A DNA stretch of 5,206 nucleotides from Rhodothermia bacterium (lineage in GTDB: Bacteria; Bacteroidota; Rhodothermia; Balneolales; Natronogracilivirgulaceae): the NCBI GenBank assembly GCA_007122185.1, contig SKUI01000172.1:1-5206 (forward strand). The letters run 5' to 3'. Both the position numbers and the translations under genes were made by a program. The notes below the pieces were generated by a model, which saw only the letters and a list, made by a program, of their open reading frames with translations, searched no databases and was not told the DNA's origin. Numbering within the stretch: the first letter of the stretch is position 1; every line of letters begins with the position of its first letter. Below, piece by piece: positions 1-5,206 of the stretch.

Positions 1-612
1 CTGATCCTGCTCCTGGCCGGCCCGGCGGAAACCGTCTACGGACAGCTCGGCGACCTGCGCCTGCTCATGGCCCGCGAATACGACCTCATCGACACCTCAA
101 GGTACAACCTGCTCTGGGTCACCGACTTCCCGCTGCTCGAATACGACAGCGAAGACGGCCGCTACTACGCCATGCACCACCCGTTCACTTCACCGCTCCC
201 CGAAGACGTCGGCCTGCTCAAAACCGATCCCGGAAAGGTCCGCGCCCGCGCCTACGACCTGGTCATGAACGGCAGCGAGATTGGCGGCGGATCCATCCGT
301 ATCCACGACACCGAACTGCAATCCACCATGTTCGAAGCCCTTGGCATCGGCAAGGAAGAGGCGCAGCAGAAGTTCGGGTTTCTGCTGGATGCGTTCCGCT
401 ACGGCGCGCCGCCCCACGGCGGTATCGCGCTCGGCCTCGACCGCATCGCCATGCTGCTCACCGACGCGAAAAGCCTGCGCGACGTTATCGCTTTCCCGAA
501 AAACCAGCGGGCAGTCAGCCTCATGGACAATTGTCCGGATGTGGTGGACGAGGCACAGCTCAGGGATCTGCATATCCGCCTGGCCCCAAGACTCGGCACC
601 GGCGACAAATGA
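1..612 (+). CDS. aspS: Aspartate--tRNA ligase, C-terminal part (5' end outside window)
   Basis: Class II aminoacyl-tRNA synthetase that charges tRNA-Asp with aspartate in the cytoplasm. The frame is open from base 1, so the gene starts upstream; the Met at 67 is internal. The visible 203 residues correspond to the end of the GAD insertion and the catalytic C-terminus of a bacterial-type enzyme (about 590 residues in full). Recognisable blocks in order are [22 protein letters not shown] (the His pair lies in the aspartate-binding region in E. coli AspRS), GGGSIRIHD (substrate-binding Arg), [17 protein letters not shown], and class II motif 3 as GLDRIAMLL (ATP-binding Arg), then [10 protein letters not shown] and a normal ending [11 protein letters not shown]. 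Motifs 1 and 2 and the anticodon-binding domain lie outside the window. Base composition is clearly GC-richer than the genes that follow. It converges with sthA, with 39 bp between the stop codons. Identification is secure. Confidence 0.97.
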   Translation: MILLLAGPAETVYGQLGDLRLLMAREYDLIDTSRYNLLWVTDFPLLEYDSEDGRYYAMHHPFTSPLPEDVGLLKTDPGKVRARAYDLVMNGSEIGGGSIRIHDTELQSTMFEALGIGKEEAQQKFGFLLDAFRYGAPPHGGIALGLDRIAMLLTDAKSLRDVIAFPKNQRAVSLMDNCPDVVDEAQLRDLHIRLAPRLGTGDK

Positions 613-645
613 CCCGCAACCGGGTTCCTCCCGGGTTCCTCCGGG
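612..645. terminator. Possible weak hairpins between convergent aspS and sthA
   Basis: The short gap between the two stop codons holds ACCCG (612-616) / CGGGT (621-625) with a 4-base loop, and an alternative CCCGG (630-634) / CCGGG (641-645) with a 6-base loop. It also holds a near-tandem direct repeat CCGGGTTCCT at 620-629 and 631-640. No T-run follows on either strand, so a standard intrinsic terminator is not shown. The structures are short, so this is a weak candidate that might act in both directions. Confidence 0.25.
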
Positions 646-651
646 CAATGA

Positions 652-2097
652 TCATTCCTCTTTCAGGATATTTTTGTAGGTCTGTCCGCCTTTGTACATG
701 TAGTTTATCCCGTTGAACGCCGCCACACGGTAGGCCTCGGAGTAGGTGGGATAATTGTGCACTGTATCCAGGAAATAACGCGCGCTTCCCCCGAAGCTGA
801 GGACCGCCTGACCGGTGTGGATAAGGTCACATGCCCCGGACCCCACGATATGCACGCCAAGAAGGCGCAGCGATTCGGTCTCGAAGACCAGCTTCAGCAT
901 CCCCCGGGGGGTCCGTGCGATGTTGGCTTTGGTCAGGTGCCGGTAATACGCCCGTCCGACGGTCACATCGTCGAACTGGTTTTTCGCCTCCTCTTCCGTG
1001 AGACCGACACTGGCAATTTCCGGGATAGCATATATGCCGTATGGAATAATGCTCTCCGTATCCATCCTGGAAATGCCGAACATGTGGCAGGACGCGTTCC
1101 GTCCCTGTGAAAAGGATACCGAAGCAAGGCCCGGATGCCCGATCACATCCCCCGCGGCATATAAGGATGGAACGTTGGTCTGGTTGTTCTCATCCACCTG
1201 AATATAACCTTTGCCATCGGTTTTGATCCCCAGCTCTTCCAGCCCCAGTCGCGCCGAGTTCGGTTTGCGATCACCGAAATAGAGGACCAGCTGCGTTTCA
1301 ATGACATGCATTTCCCCGGTGTCCTTGTCCTGATACTTGACCTCGGTGCAATTCCGCAGGGGGTTGGGACCGACCTGAAGCACGCGGGTCCGGTTATAAA
1401 TGTTGATACGGGCTTCATCCAGCGCCGCATTGAACTCCTCCTTGATCTCCATGTCGAGGAAGACCAGGTAATCTTCCTGACCGTTCAGAACGGTCACCCG
1501 TGTTCCGAGTGCGGAAAACACCGTGGCGAATTCCATGGCCTGGATGTTGGTGCCCACTATGACCAGCCTTTTCGGTATGTAGTGGATATCCAGGATCGAT
1601 CGGTTGTCCAGGACCGTGACGTGATCGATCTCAAACTCATCCGGCGTCGTCGAAGTGGCGCCGGTGGATATCAGGATGTAATCGGCCGTGAACCGTTTTT
1701 TTTCACCATTCTCGCTGCTCACCTCAACGGTATGCGCATCCAGGAGGCGGCCGAACCCCAGTGCGGTATCCACTTCGTTCTTGATCAGGCTGTCCTTTAT
1801 CTCACTGTTCTGGGTTGCCAGCACCCGGTCCTTGTACCGCAACACGTCACGCATCTGGAAGCGGTCATAGGGCTTTATGCCCTCATCACCGAACTGGGCT
1901 GTGTACCTGTGGATGCTGCTGGCGGTCTCTCTGAGGGCTTTGCTCGGCACCGTGCCGGTATTGATCCACGTGCCACCCAGAAAGTTTTCATTGGCTTCAA
2001 TGATCAAGGCTTTTTTGTCAAACTTGGCAGATTGCATAGCGCAGGAAAAGCCTGCCGGACCGCTGCCAAGGATGATGACATCATAATCTCTGCTCAT
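652..2097 (-). CDS. sthA: Si-specific NAD(P)+ transhydrogenase-like flavoprotein (soluble pyridine nucleotide transhydrogenase)
   Basis: A 481-residue FAD-dependent pyridine nucleotide-disulfide oxidoreductase fold protein. The family moves hydride between NADPH and NAD+ in the cytoplasm. FAD-binding GSGPAG is at residues 11-16 with the acidic E34 ending strand 2, and the second FAD motif AAGD is at 314-317. The active-site loop GGTWINTGTVPSK (41-53) has W44 and T49 where dihydrolipoamide dehydrogenase has its two cysteines. The C-terminal motif reads HNYPTYSEAYR (447-457), with Tyr449 replacing the catalytic His of HPT, as in E. coli SthA (FNYPTMAEAYR). Oddly, the NAD(P) fingerprint GxGxxG is GTNIQA (182-187). 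The ATG at 2097 was chosen because the FAD strand follows at once and GGA sits 7 bases upstream. TTG/ATG at 2151/2148 would add 17-18 unrelated residues. It is divergent from sod. The alternative, an inactive or non-transhydrogenase paralogue, cannot be excluded. Confidence 0.85.
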   Translation of the reverse strand: MSRDYDVIILGSGPAGFSCAMQSAKFDKKALIIEANENFLGGTWINTGTVPSKALRETASSIHRYTAQFGDEGIKPYDRFQMRDVLRYKDRVLATQNSEIKDSLIKNEVDTALGFGRLLDAHTVEVSSENGEKKRFTADYILISTGATSTTPDEFEIDHVTVLDNRSILDIHYIPKRLVIVGTNIQAMEFATVFSALGTRVTVLNGQEDYLVFLDMEIKEEFNAALDEARINIYNRTRVLQVGPNPLRNCTEVKYQDKDTGEMHVIETQLVLYFGDRKPNSARLGLEELGIKTDGKGYIQVDENNQTNVPSLYAAGDVIGHPGLASVSFSQGRNASCHMFGISRMDTESIIPYGIYAIPEIASVGLTEEEAKNQFDDVTVGRAYYRHLTKANIARTPRGMLKLVFETESLRLLGVHIVGSGACDLIHTGQAVLSFGGSARYFLDTVHNYPTYSEAYRVAAFNGINYMYKGGQTYKNILKEE

Positions 2098-2122
2098 GTT
2101 TCCATCCGTATTGATTCTACAG

Positions 2123-2151
2123 TTTTTAGCAACAACAGGTGCTGCCATCAA
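2123..2151 (-). promoter_or_regulatory. Candidate sigma70-like promoter of sthA
   Basis: Reading the minus strand, TTGATG (2151-2146) is followed after 17 bases by TAAAAA (2128-2123). Each element matches its consensus at 4 of 6 positions. Transcription would begin about 20 bases upstream of the ATG at 2097, which also argues against the upstream TTG/ATG start. The match is by eye only, and primary sigma factors of Bacteroidota prefer a different -7 element. Confidence 0.25.
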
Positions 2152-2156
2152 GATAG

Positions 2157-2174
2157 CATGAAATTCCCTTCATG
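2157..2174. promoter_or_regulatory. Inverted repeat CATGAA-N6-TTCATG, possible operator
   Basis: Perfect 6-bp arms (2157-2162 and 2169-2174) separated by 6 bases lie in the divergent sthA/sod intergenic region, just upstream of the candidate sthA -35 element. Size and position suit a dimeric regulator site. The motif does not match an operator that I can name, so assignment as an operator is inference. Confidence 0.3.
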
Positions 2175-2222
2175 ACAGAAATTATTTCCGGATGCATGCT
2201 GTTACATTAGAAGTAAACGACA

Positions 2223-2250
2223 TTGATAGCTAACGAAACAAGTACATAAA
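2223..2250 (+). promoter_or_regulatory. Candidate promoter of superoxide dismutase gene
   Basis: TTGATA (2223-2228, 5 of 6 to consensus) is followed after 16 bases by CATAAA (2245-2250, 4 of 6). The predicted start, about 2257, gives a leader of only about 17 bases ahead of the ATG at 2274. It was found by eye and is not tested. Confidence 0.3.
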
Positions 2251-2262
2251 AACAAAACCGAC

Positions 2263-2267
2263 AGAGG
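2263..2267 (+). promoter_or_regulatory. Ribosome binding site AGAGG of sod
   Basis: AGAGG lies 6 bases before the ATG at 2274, the usual Shine-Dalgarno spacing, and supports that start. It is clearer than the start regions of the neighbouring lipoprotein and bacilliredoxin genes. Confidence 0.6.
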
Positions 2268-2273
2268 TATAAC

Positions 2274-2885
2274 ATGGCTTTCAAACTTCCCGATCTTCCG
2301 TATGCTTACGATGCACTGGAGCCGCATATCGATGCAAAAACCATGGAGATTCACCACACCAAGCACCATCAGACCTATATTGACAAGGCCAATGATGCCC
2401 TGAAGGGACACCCGATGGCCGATCGTCCCGTAGAGGAGGTGCTCCGGAACATTGACAGCCTGAGTGACGACATCCGTCAGGCCGTGATCAACAACGCCGG
2501 CGGACATGCCAACCACTCGCTCTTCTGGGAAGTACTGAGTCCGGATGGCGGAGGAAAACCCAAAGAAGGCGTGGCAGAGGCTATAGAAAAGTCTTTTGGC
2601 TCATTTGACGCATTCAAGGAAAAATTCGCAAACGCGGCCGCCACCCGTTTCGGCTCCGGCTGGGCCTGGCTGGTGGTAAACAAGAACGGCGACCTGGAAG
2701 TCATTTCCACAGCGAACCAGGACAGCCCGCTGATGAAGGGGCTGGTACCCATTCTGGGACTGGATGTCTGGGAGCACGCATACTATCTCAACTACCAGAA
2801 CCGCCGCCCCGACTATGTCAAGGCATTCTGGAATGTCGTGAACTGGGACAAGGTGGAAGAAAACTTCAAAAACGCCCAGAGTTGA
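2274..2885 (+). CDS. sodA: Superoxide dismutase, Mn-type (Fe/Mn family)
   Basis: Converts superoxide to oxygen and hydrogen peroxide. There is no signal peptide, so it is cytoplasmic. The 203-residue length is normal for the family, and the start [16 protein letters not shown] is almost that of E. coli SodA. Metal ligands are visible: H27 in [10 protein letters not shown]81 in [10 protein letters not shown], and D164 and H168 in [12 protein letters not shown]. The residues that usually separate Mn from Fe enzymes are Gly77 (GGH) with Gln149 (TANQDSP), which is the Mn-type pattern, although dual-metal use cannot be ruled out from sequence. R177, RRPDY and the FWNVVNW ending complete the family signature. 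It has its own Shine-Dalgarno and candidate promoter, is divergent from sthA and convergent with the lipoprotein gene, and a strong inverted repeat begins at its stop codon. Identification is secure; metal preference is inferred. Confidence 0.97.
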   Translation: MAFKLPDLPYAYDALEPHIDAKTMEIHHTKHHQTYIDKANDALKGHPMADRPVEEVLRNIDSLSDDIRQAVINNAGGHANHSLFWEVLSPDGGGKPKEGVAEAIEKSFGSFDAFKEKFANAAATRFGSGWAWLVVNKNGDLEVISTANQDSPLMKGLVPILGLDVWEHAYYLNYQNRRPDYVKAFWNVVNWDKVEENFKNAQS

Positions 2886-2906
2886 GATATCGCATTTGCG
2901 ATATCT
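2885..2906. terminator. Perfect inverted repeat at the end of sod, likely transcription end structure
   Basis: AGATATCGCA (2885-2894) and TGCGATATCT (2897-2906) are exact reverse complements separated by 2 bases, giving a 9-bp stem with a 4-base loop in RNA. It starts on the last base of the sod stop codon and lies between convergent genes, where it could serve sod directly and the lipoprotein gene from 73 bases away. No T-run follows on either strand, so it may instead act in mRNA 3' end protection. Confidence 0.5.
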
Positions 2907-2940
2907 GCCTGTACAGCTTGATAACAGCCTGATGTGCGCC

Positions 2941-2953
2941 TCCGTTTGACGGA
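2941..2953. repeat. Short inverted repeat TCCGT-TTG-ACGGA
   Basis: A 5-bp stem with a 3-base loop in the 93-bp gap between the sod and lipoprotein stop codons. On the minus strand it lies about 26 bases past the lipoprotein stop, in the right place for a terminator hairpin, but it is short and has no T-run. Nothing else is visible in this gap apart from the larger hairpin at 2885-2906. Confidence 0.2.
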
Positions 2954-2978
2954 ATGCTTACTCGCAGGCCGCAATACC

Positions 2979-3830
2979 TCATTCAGACGGGGTGGCGAGG
3001 GTGACTTCCACCCATTGTTCATATGGGTCGCCCATGCGCCTGAGCAGACGGTTAATCCGCTCGCGGTCTTCCTGGTCGGTATCGGAGCGCGTCCGGCCGC
3101 TGGTTGTCTCGCTTGTGATAAGTGGAGCGGTGCTTCGAACATCCATGTCAAGCAACCGTGCCGGGTCTATCTCAAAGCCGACATCAACAGTTTCCCCTGG
3201 TGTGATATCAGGAGAAAACTGGCTTGTGGATCTGGTTTGAAGCGGAATGGCAAAGGAGATCCTGCCCGTTCGCTCGTCATCATCCAGATGCAGCATGAGG
3301 CTCTGGGCATTCAGTTGCGCGACAGGAAAAGGGAAGGGCTGCATGGGGTCGCGGCGGCTTGTCCGCTGAACCAGAAGGGCGTTTTCACGGCTGTTTCGTT
3401 CCGCCGCCTGTTTTATAGAACGGTTTTCCGGAAAATTGCTCCAGTTTGGCTCATCAAGGTATCCCTGTTGTGCGCCCGGATAGTTGCCAAGCTGATAGTA
3501 GATGCCCGTCGGATACGTCACACCAAAGGAGCGCTTCGCAGAGTTGCTGCCGTCTACATACAGAGTGAACCCAAACTCCCGGGCATGCTGGTACCTGCGG
3601 CTGCTCAGGAAGTCCACCAGTATATAAAGATGAGTCTCGTCATTAGAGACATAAAAGACAAGATCATCCATAAATGTCCTTTCTGCCGTCCGGGTCAGGG
3701 ATTCCAGATGGAAGGTTTGACCGGATGTCTCCGGTGTGTTGAACTGACTGGCCACTTTCGTTGTTGAAGAGCAGGAAAGCACCAGGAAAAATGGAGCAAC
3801 TAGCAACGCTAACGTTCGAAAATATTTCAT
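2979..3830 (-). CDS. Lipoprotein of unknown function, possible CBM9/DOMON-like beta-sandwich
   Basis: A 283-residue protein that I cannot assign to a named family. The start at 3830 puts a lipoprotein signal at the N-terminus: MK, then a hydrophobic segment (7-19), then the lipobox V17-L-S-C20. Export and lipid attachment at C20 are therefore predicted. Residues 55-110 alternate like beta strands: DDLVFYVSND, LYILVDF, GFTLYVDG and FGVTYPTG. This pattern (exposed 'SNDE.hLYi', then 'GFTLyvD', then 'G..YP') resembles carbohydrate-binding-module-9-like sandwiches seen in uncharacterised Bacteroidota lipoproteins; that link is inference. A second strand-rich part spans about 185-245 (LMLHLDDDE, RISFAIPL, VDVGFEI), followed by a charged, Arg-rich segment (about 247-275) and a final strand WVEVTLA. 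No catalytic motif is seen. It is divergent from the bacilliredoxin gene. An upstream ATG at 3905 is open but would bury the signal peptide. Confidence 0.8.
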   Translation of the reverse strand: MKYFRTLALLVAPFFLVLSCSSTTKVASQFNTPETSGQTFHLESLTRTAERTFMDDLVFYVSNDETHLYILVDFLSSRRYQHAREFGFTLYVDGSNSAKRSFGVTYPTGIYYQLGNYPGAQQGYLDEPNWSNFPENRSIKQAAERNSRENALLVQRTSRRDPMQPFPFPVAQLNAQSLMLHLDDDERTGRISFAIPLQTRSTSQFSPDITPGETVDVGFEIDPARLLDMDVRSTAPLITSETTSGRTRSDTDQEDRERINRLLRRMGDPYEQWVEVTLATPSE

Positions 3831-3896
3831 CTTACAAAGTTTTTTTTTGTACGTGCCGGATATGCATTTGCACCTGTCCAGCGTTGTACTGTGCAC

Positions 3897-3925
3897 ATAA
3901 TCCAAATAGTAACTGTAAACTTCAA
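3897..3925 (-). promoter_or_regulatory. Candidate promoter of the lipoprotein gene, overlapping a + strand -10-like element
   Basis: On the minus strand TTGAAG (3925-3920) and GATTAT (3902-3897) are 17 bases apart, each 4 of 6 to consensus, placing a start near 3890 and a leader of about 60 bases. The same bases read on the plus strand give CATAAT (3896-3901), a good -10 candidate for the bacilliredoxin gene, though its best upstream TTG (TTGCAC, 3868-3873) is 22 bases away. The leader ends in an A-rich run (nine A on the minus strand, 3848-3840) and has no clear Shine-Dalgarno. Confidence 0.3.
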
Positions 3926-3945
3926 CGTAAAAAGAGAACGGAATT

Positions 3946-4386
3946 ATGCAATTCGGTTATGGAATAGGACCTGATACGTCCTGGATGAGAAAAGAACTTA
4001 CAGATCTTGGGGTCAAGGAGCTGATTGCTCCGGATGAGGTGGATCATGTTTTTACCGAAGCCAAAGGTAGCATGCTCCTTGTGATCAACTCCGTGTGCGG
4101 ATGCGCCGCAGGTAACGCACGTCCCGGACTCAGGCTTGCCATGGGCCACTCCAAAAAACCGGACAATGTGTACACGGTTTTTGCAGGGCAGGACAAGGAT
4201 GCAACCGCAAGGGCACGGGAGTATTTCAGTGATTTTCCACCCTCATCGCCTGCATTCGCCTTTTTTGTGGATGGTGAGATAAAAGCCATGATCCCCCGCC
4301 ATCGTATTGAAGGCCGCACGGCACAGGAAGTATCGGACGACCTCGTGATGATTTTCGACACGTTTTGCAACGCGCAAACCGGGTAA
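3946..4386 (+). CDS. Bacilliredoxin, BrxA/BrxB (YphP/YqiW, DUF1094) family
   Basis: A 146-residue thioredoxin-fold protein. Characterised Bacillus members remove bacillithiol from S-bacillithiolated proteins in the cytoplasm. The diagnostic CGC active site is C51-G-C53 within VINSVCGCAAGNARPG, followed by the family blocks NVYTVFAGQDKDATARAREYF (in part), PPSSPAFAFF and IPRHRIEGR, ending in a C-terminal helix with FDTFC. Length matches the family. The start at 3946 follows an A/G-rich stretch (AAAGAGAACGGA) that can serve as a loose ribosome site. No membrane segment or signal is seen. The gene is divergent from the lipoprotein gene and convergent with the ABC1-like gene across a low-complexity tract. 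Its presence suggests that the organism makes bacillithiol, but the bsh biosynthesis genes are not in this window. Family assignment is secure; physiological substrate is inferred. Confidence 0.95.
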   Translation: MQFGYGIGPDTSWMRKELTDLGVKELIAPDEVDHVFTEAKGSMLLVINSVCGCAAGNARPGLRLAMGHSKKPDNVYTVFAGQDKDATARAREYFSDFPPSSPAFAFFVDGEIKAMIPRHRIEGRTAQEVSDDLVMIFDTFCNAQTG

Positions 4387-4416
4387 ATAGCCGTTTTTGT
4401 CGCTGCAACAACGTAA

Positions 4417-4584
4417 GCCGCTTCGGCTGCCGCCGTTATCGCTGTAGCCGTTTCCGCTCCCGCTCCCACTCCCACTGCCACTGATGATGTTGTTGCCGCT
4501 GCTGCTGCTGGTAGCTCTGCTGTCGCCGTTGATGCTATTGCCGTTGTTACTACAGCTACTGCTGCCGTTGCTGCTGCCACCAGT
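4417..4584. repeat. Degenerate triplet tract (GYY on +, RRY on -)
   Basis: Read as 56 triplets from 4417, 53 end in a pyrimidine, 50 have a pyrimidine in the middle and 39 begin with G (hand count). Short exact runs occur, such as four GCT in a row at 4498-4509 and CCCACT twice near 4465-4476, but there is no long exact repeat. The tract fills most of the 169-bp gap between the bacilliredoxin and ABC1-like stop codons and continues about 28 bases into the ABC1-like coding end. All six frames show biased peptides (Ala/Val, Gly/Ser/Asn or Gln/Arg), which is what a triplet repeat produces by itself. No terminator hairpin with a T-run is seen. Confidence 0.75.
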
Positions 4585-5206
4585 CAAGCACTTGCTTTTT
4601 CCCTTCACGCGGATCAATGACGGCGCCAAGCTGCATGAGCATGCGGTATAAGCCGATGTGCGCGCGCGTGACGTAGATGAAATGATGCGTGCCGCGCGGC
4701 TCCGGCTGCGAGGCGGCTTCCCTGACCAGATTCCGGTATGCGTGACTGAAGCTTTCATCGCCGAAATCGAAGGCATCAGTGTGGTACGGCGATATCACAA
4801 GGTCACCGAATGTCTTGCAGAGCTTGAAGAAGTGCTCTTCATATTCGGGATTACGGGACTGCGAATCCAGCAGGCCAAGACGGGTGTAGAGACCCCGAAG
4901 CACGTCGCTATCACCGTCCAGATGAAGGGGAAGCAGCGAAACATAATCCCTGAAAAACCCGGATGGACACACCTTGATGCAGCCAAAATCCAGTACGCCG
5001 AGCCGCCCGTCACCGGAGAGCATGTAGTTGCCCGGGTGTGCATCGGCATGCAGCGTGCGGGTGTCGTTGATCTGAGCGTGAAAGAAATCCCATAAAAGCT
5101 GACCGTAACGGTTCCGCTCTTCCTGCTGCGGATCGCGCGCCAGAAATTCGCCGATGTGCTCACCGGTCAGCCGGGTCATGGTAAGGACCGAGGAGCTGGA
5201 ATATTC
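4556..5206 (-). CDS. ABC1/AarF/UbiB-family kinase-like protein, C-terminal part (5' end outside window)
   Basis: The frame is open to the right edge (first visible residues EYSSSSVLTMTRLTGEHI), so the Met at 5179 is internal; 216 residues are visible. The ABC1 catalytic loop is LHADAHPGNYML (HAD...N, about residues 53-63; many members have HADPHPGN), and the metal-binding DFG is in GVLDFGCIK (about 70-78). The helical C-terminal part follows with YVTRAHIGLYRMLMQLGA. The N-terminal KxGQ and nucleotide-binding segments are outside the window. Family members are atypical protein-kinase-like ATPases often linked to quinone biosynthesis or lipid homeostasis; the specific role here is unknown. The family-like portion ends at about LDWW, after which QQQRQQ comes from the low-complexity tract, and the TAG at 4558-4556 lies inside it. 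Cofactor and pathway cannot be inferred from the window. Confidence 0.9.
   Translation of the reverse strand, partial: EYSSSSVLTMTRLTGEHIGEFLARDPQQEERNRYGQLLWDFFHAQINDTRTLHADAHPGNYMLSGDGRLGVLDFGCIKVCPSGFFRDYVSLLPLHLDGDSDVLRGLYTRLGLLDSQSRNPEYEEHFFKLCKTFGDLVISPYHTDAFDFGDESFSHAYRNLVREAASQPEPRGTHHFIYVTRAHIGLYRMLMQLGAVIDPREGKKQVLDWWQQQRQQ

Noticed and set aside
2098..2151. N-terminal extension of sthA from TTG at 2151 or ATG at 2148
   Set aside because: The added residues do not resemble the family, the FAD-binding strand begins right after the Met at 2097, and a candidate promoter lies inside the extension.
1306..2175. 289-codon plus-strand open frame
   Set aside because: It is antisense to sthA, whose motifs are unmistakable. 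The frame carries no recognisable domain.
2934..3767. 277-codon plus-strand open frame
   Set aside because: It is antisense to the lipoprotein gene, which has a good signal peptide and lipobox. The plus-strand product looks like random composition.
3831..3905. Upstream ATG start at 3905 for the lipoprotein gene
   Set aside because: It would put 25 polar residues before a well-formed lipoprotein signal peptide, and the candidate promoter ends near 3897.
4044..4580. 178-codon minus-strand open frame with an Ala/Val/Thr-rich N-terminus
   Set aside because: It is antisense to the bacilliredoxin gene over half its length, and its Ala-rich part is simply the triplet tract read in one frame. No ribosome site or family resemblance is seen.
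4417..4584. Variable region of a diversity-generating retroelement (many AAC/AGC-type codons on the minus strand)
   Set aside because: There is no reverse transcriptase, no template repeat and no second near-identical copy in the window. The tract also lies largely outside the coding sequence.
4417..4620. Plus-strand Ala/Val/Thr-rich open stretch in the bacilliredoxin frame after its stop
   Set aside because: It has no ATG, GTG or TTG start with a ribosome site near its beginning and no non-repetitive content. Readthrough would also need to pass both the TAA at 4384 and the TAA at 4414.
4243..4776. 177-codon minus-strand open frame with a Gly/Ser/Asn-rich middle
   Set aside because: It overlaps the ABC1-like gene in another frame and the bacilliredoxin gene antisense. 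The linker-like segment is the RRY tract in translation.

Overview
This 5.2 kb window comes from a bacterial chromosome and carries six protein-coding genes, two of them cut by the window edges. The lipoprotein signal (LSC|SS), the A-rich start region without a clear Shine-Dalgarno upstream of it, the BrxA/BrxB-type bacilliredoxin and the mid-to-high GC content fit a member of the Bacteroidota/Balneolota/Rhodothermota group. That placement is inferred from protein style and is not proven. No mobile element, CRISPR array, tRNA or rRNA is visible.

Layout, left to right: 3' end of aspS (+, 1-612); soluble transhydrogenase-like flavoprotein sthA (-, 652-2097); Mn-type superoxide dismutase (+, 2274-2885); a lipoprotein of unknown function (-, 2979-3830); a bacilliredoxin with a CGC motif (+, 3946-4386); and the C-terminal part of an ABC1/AarF/UbiB kinase-like protein (-, 4556-5206, running off the right edge). 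The genes strictly alternate in strand, so each is probably its own transcription unit. There are three convergent junctions (613-651, 2886-2978, 4387-4555) and two divergent promoter regions (2098-2273, 3831-3945).

Four of the six products have a clear or possible redox link: NADPH/NADH balancing (SthA), superoxide removal (SOD), reduction of bacillithiol-protein mixed disulfides (bacilliredoxin) and an ABC1-type kinase-like protein often tied to quinone metabolism. The divergent sthA/sod pair could be co-regulated, and a 6-6-6 inverted repeat lies in the shared region. This is a plausible oxidative-stress neighbourhood rather than a demonstrated system.

The most unusual signals are two. 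The SthA-like protein lacks both redox cysteines, has Tyr in place of the catalytic His, and has a badly degenerate second nucleotide-binding motif. A roughly 170-bp degenerate triplet tract (GYY on +, RRY on -) fills the bacilliredoxin/ABC1 junction and has been absorbed into the ABC1 gene's C-terminus. I see no convincing evidence of a wholly new multi-gene system here.
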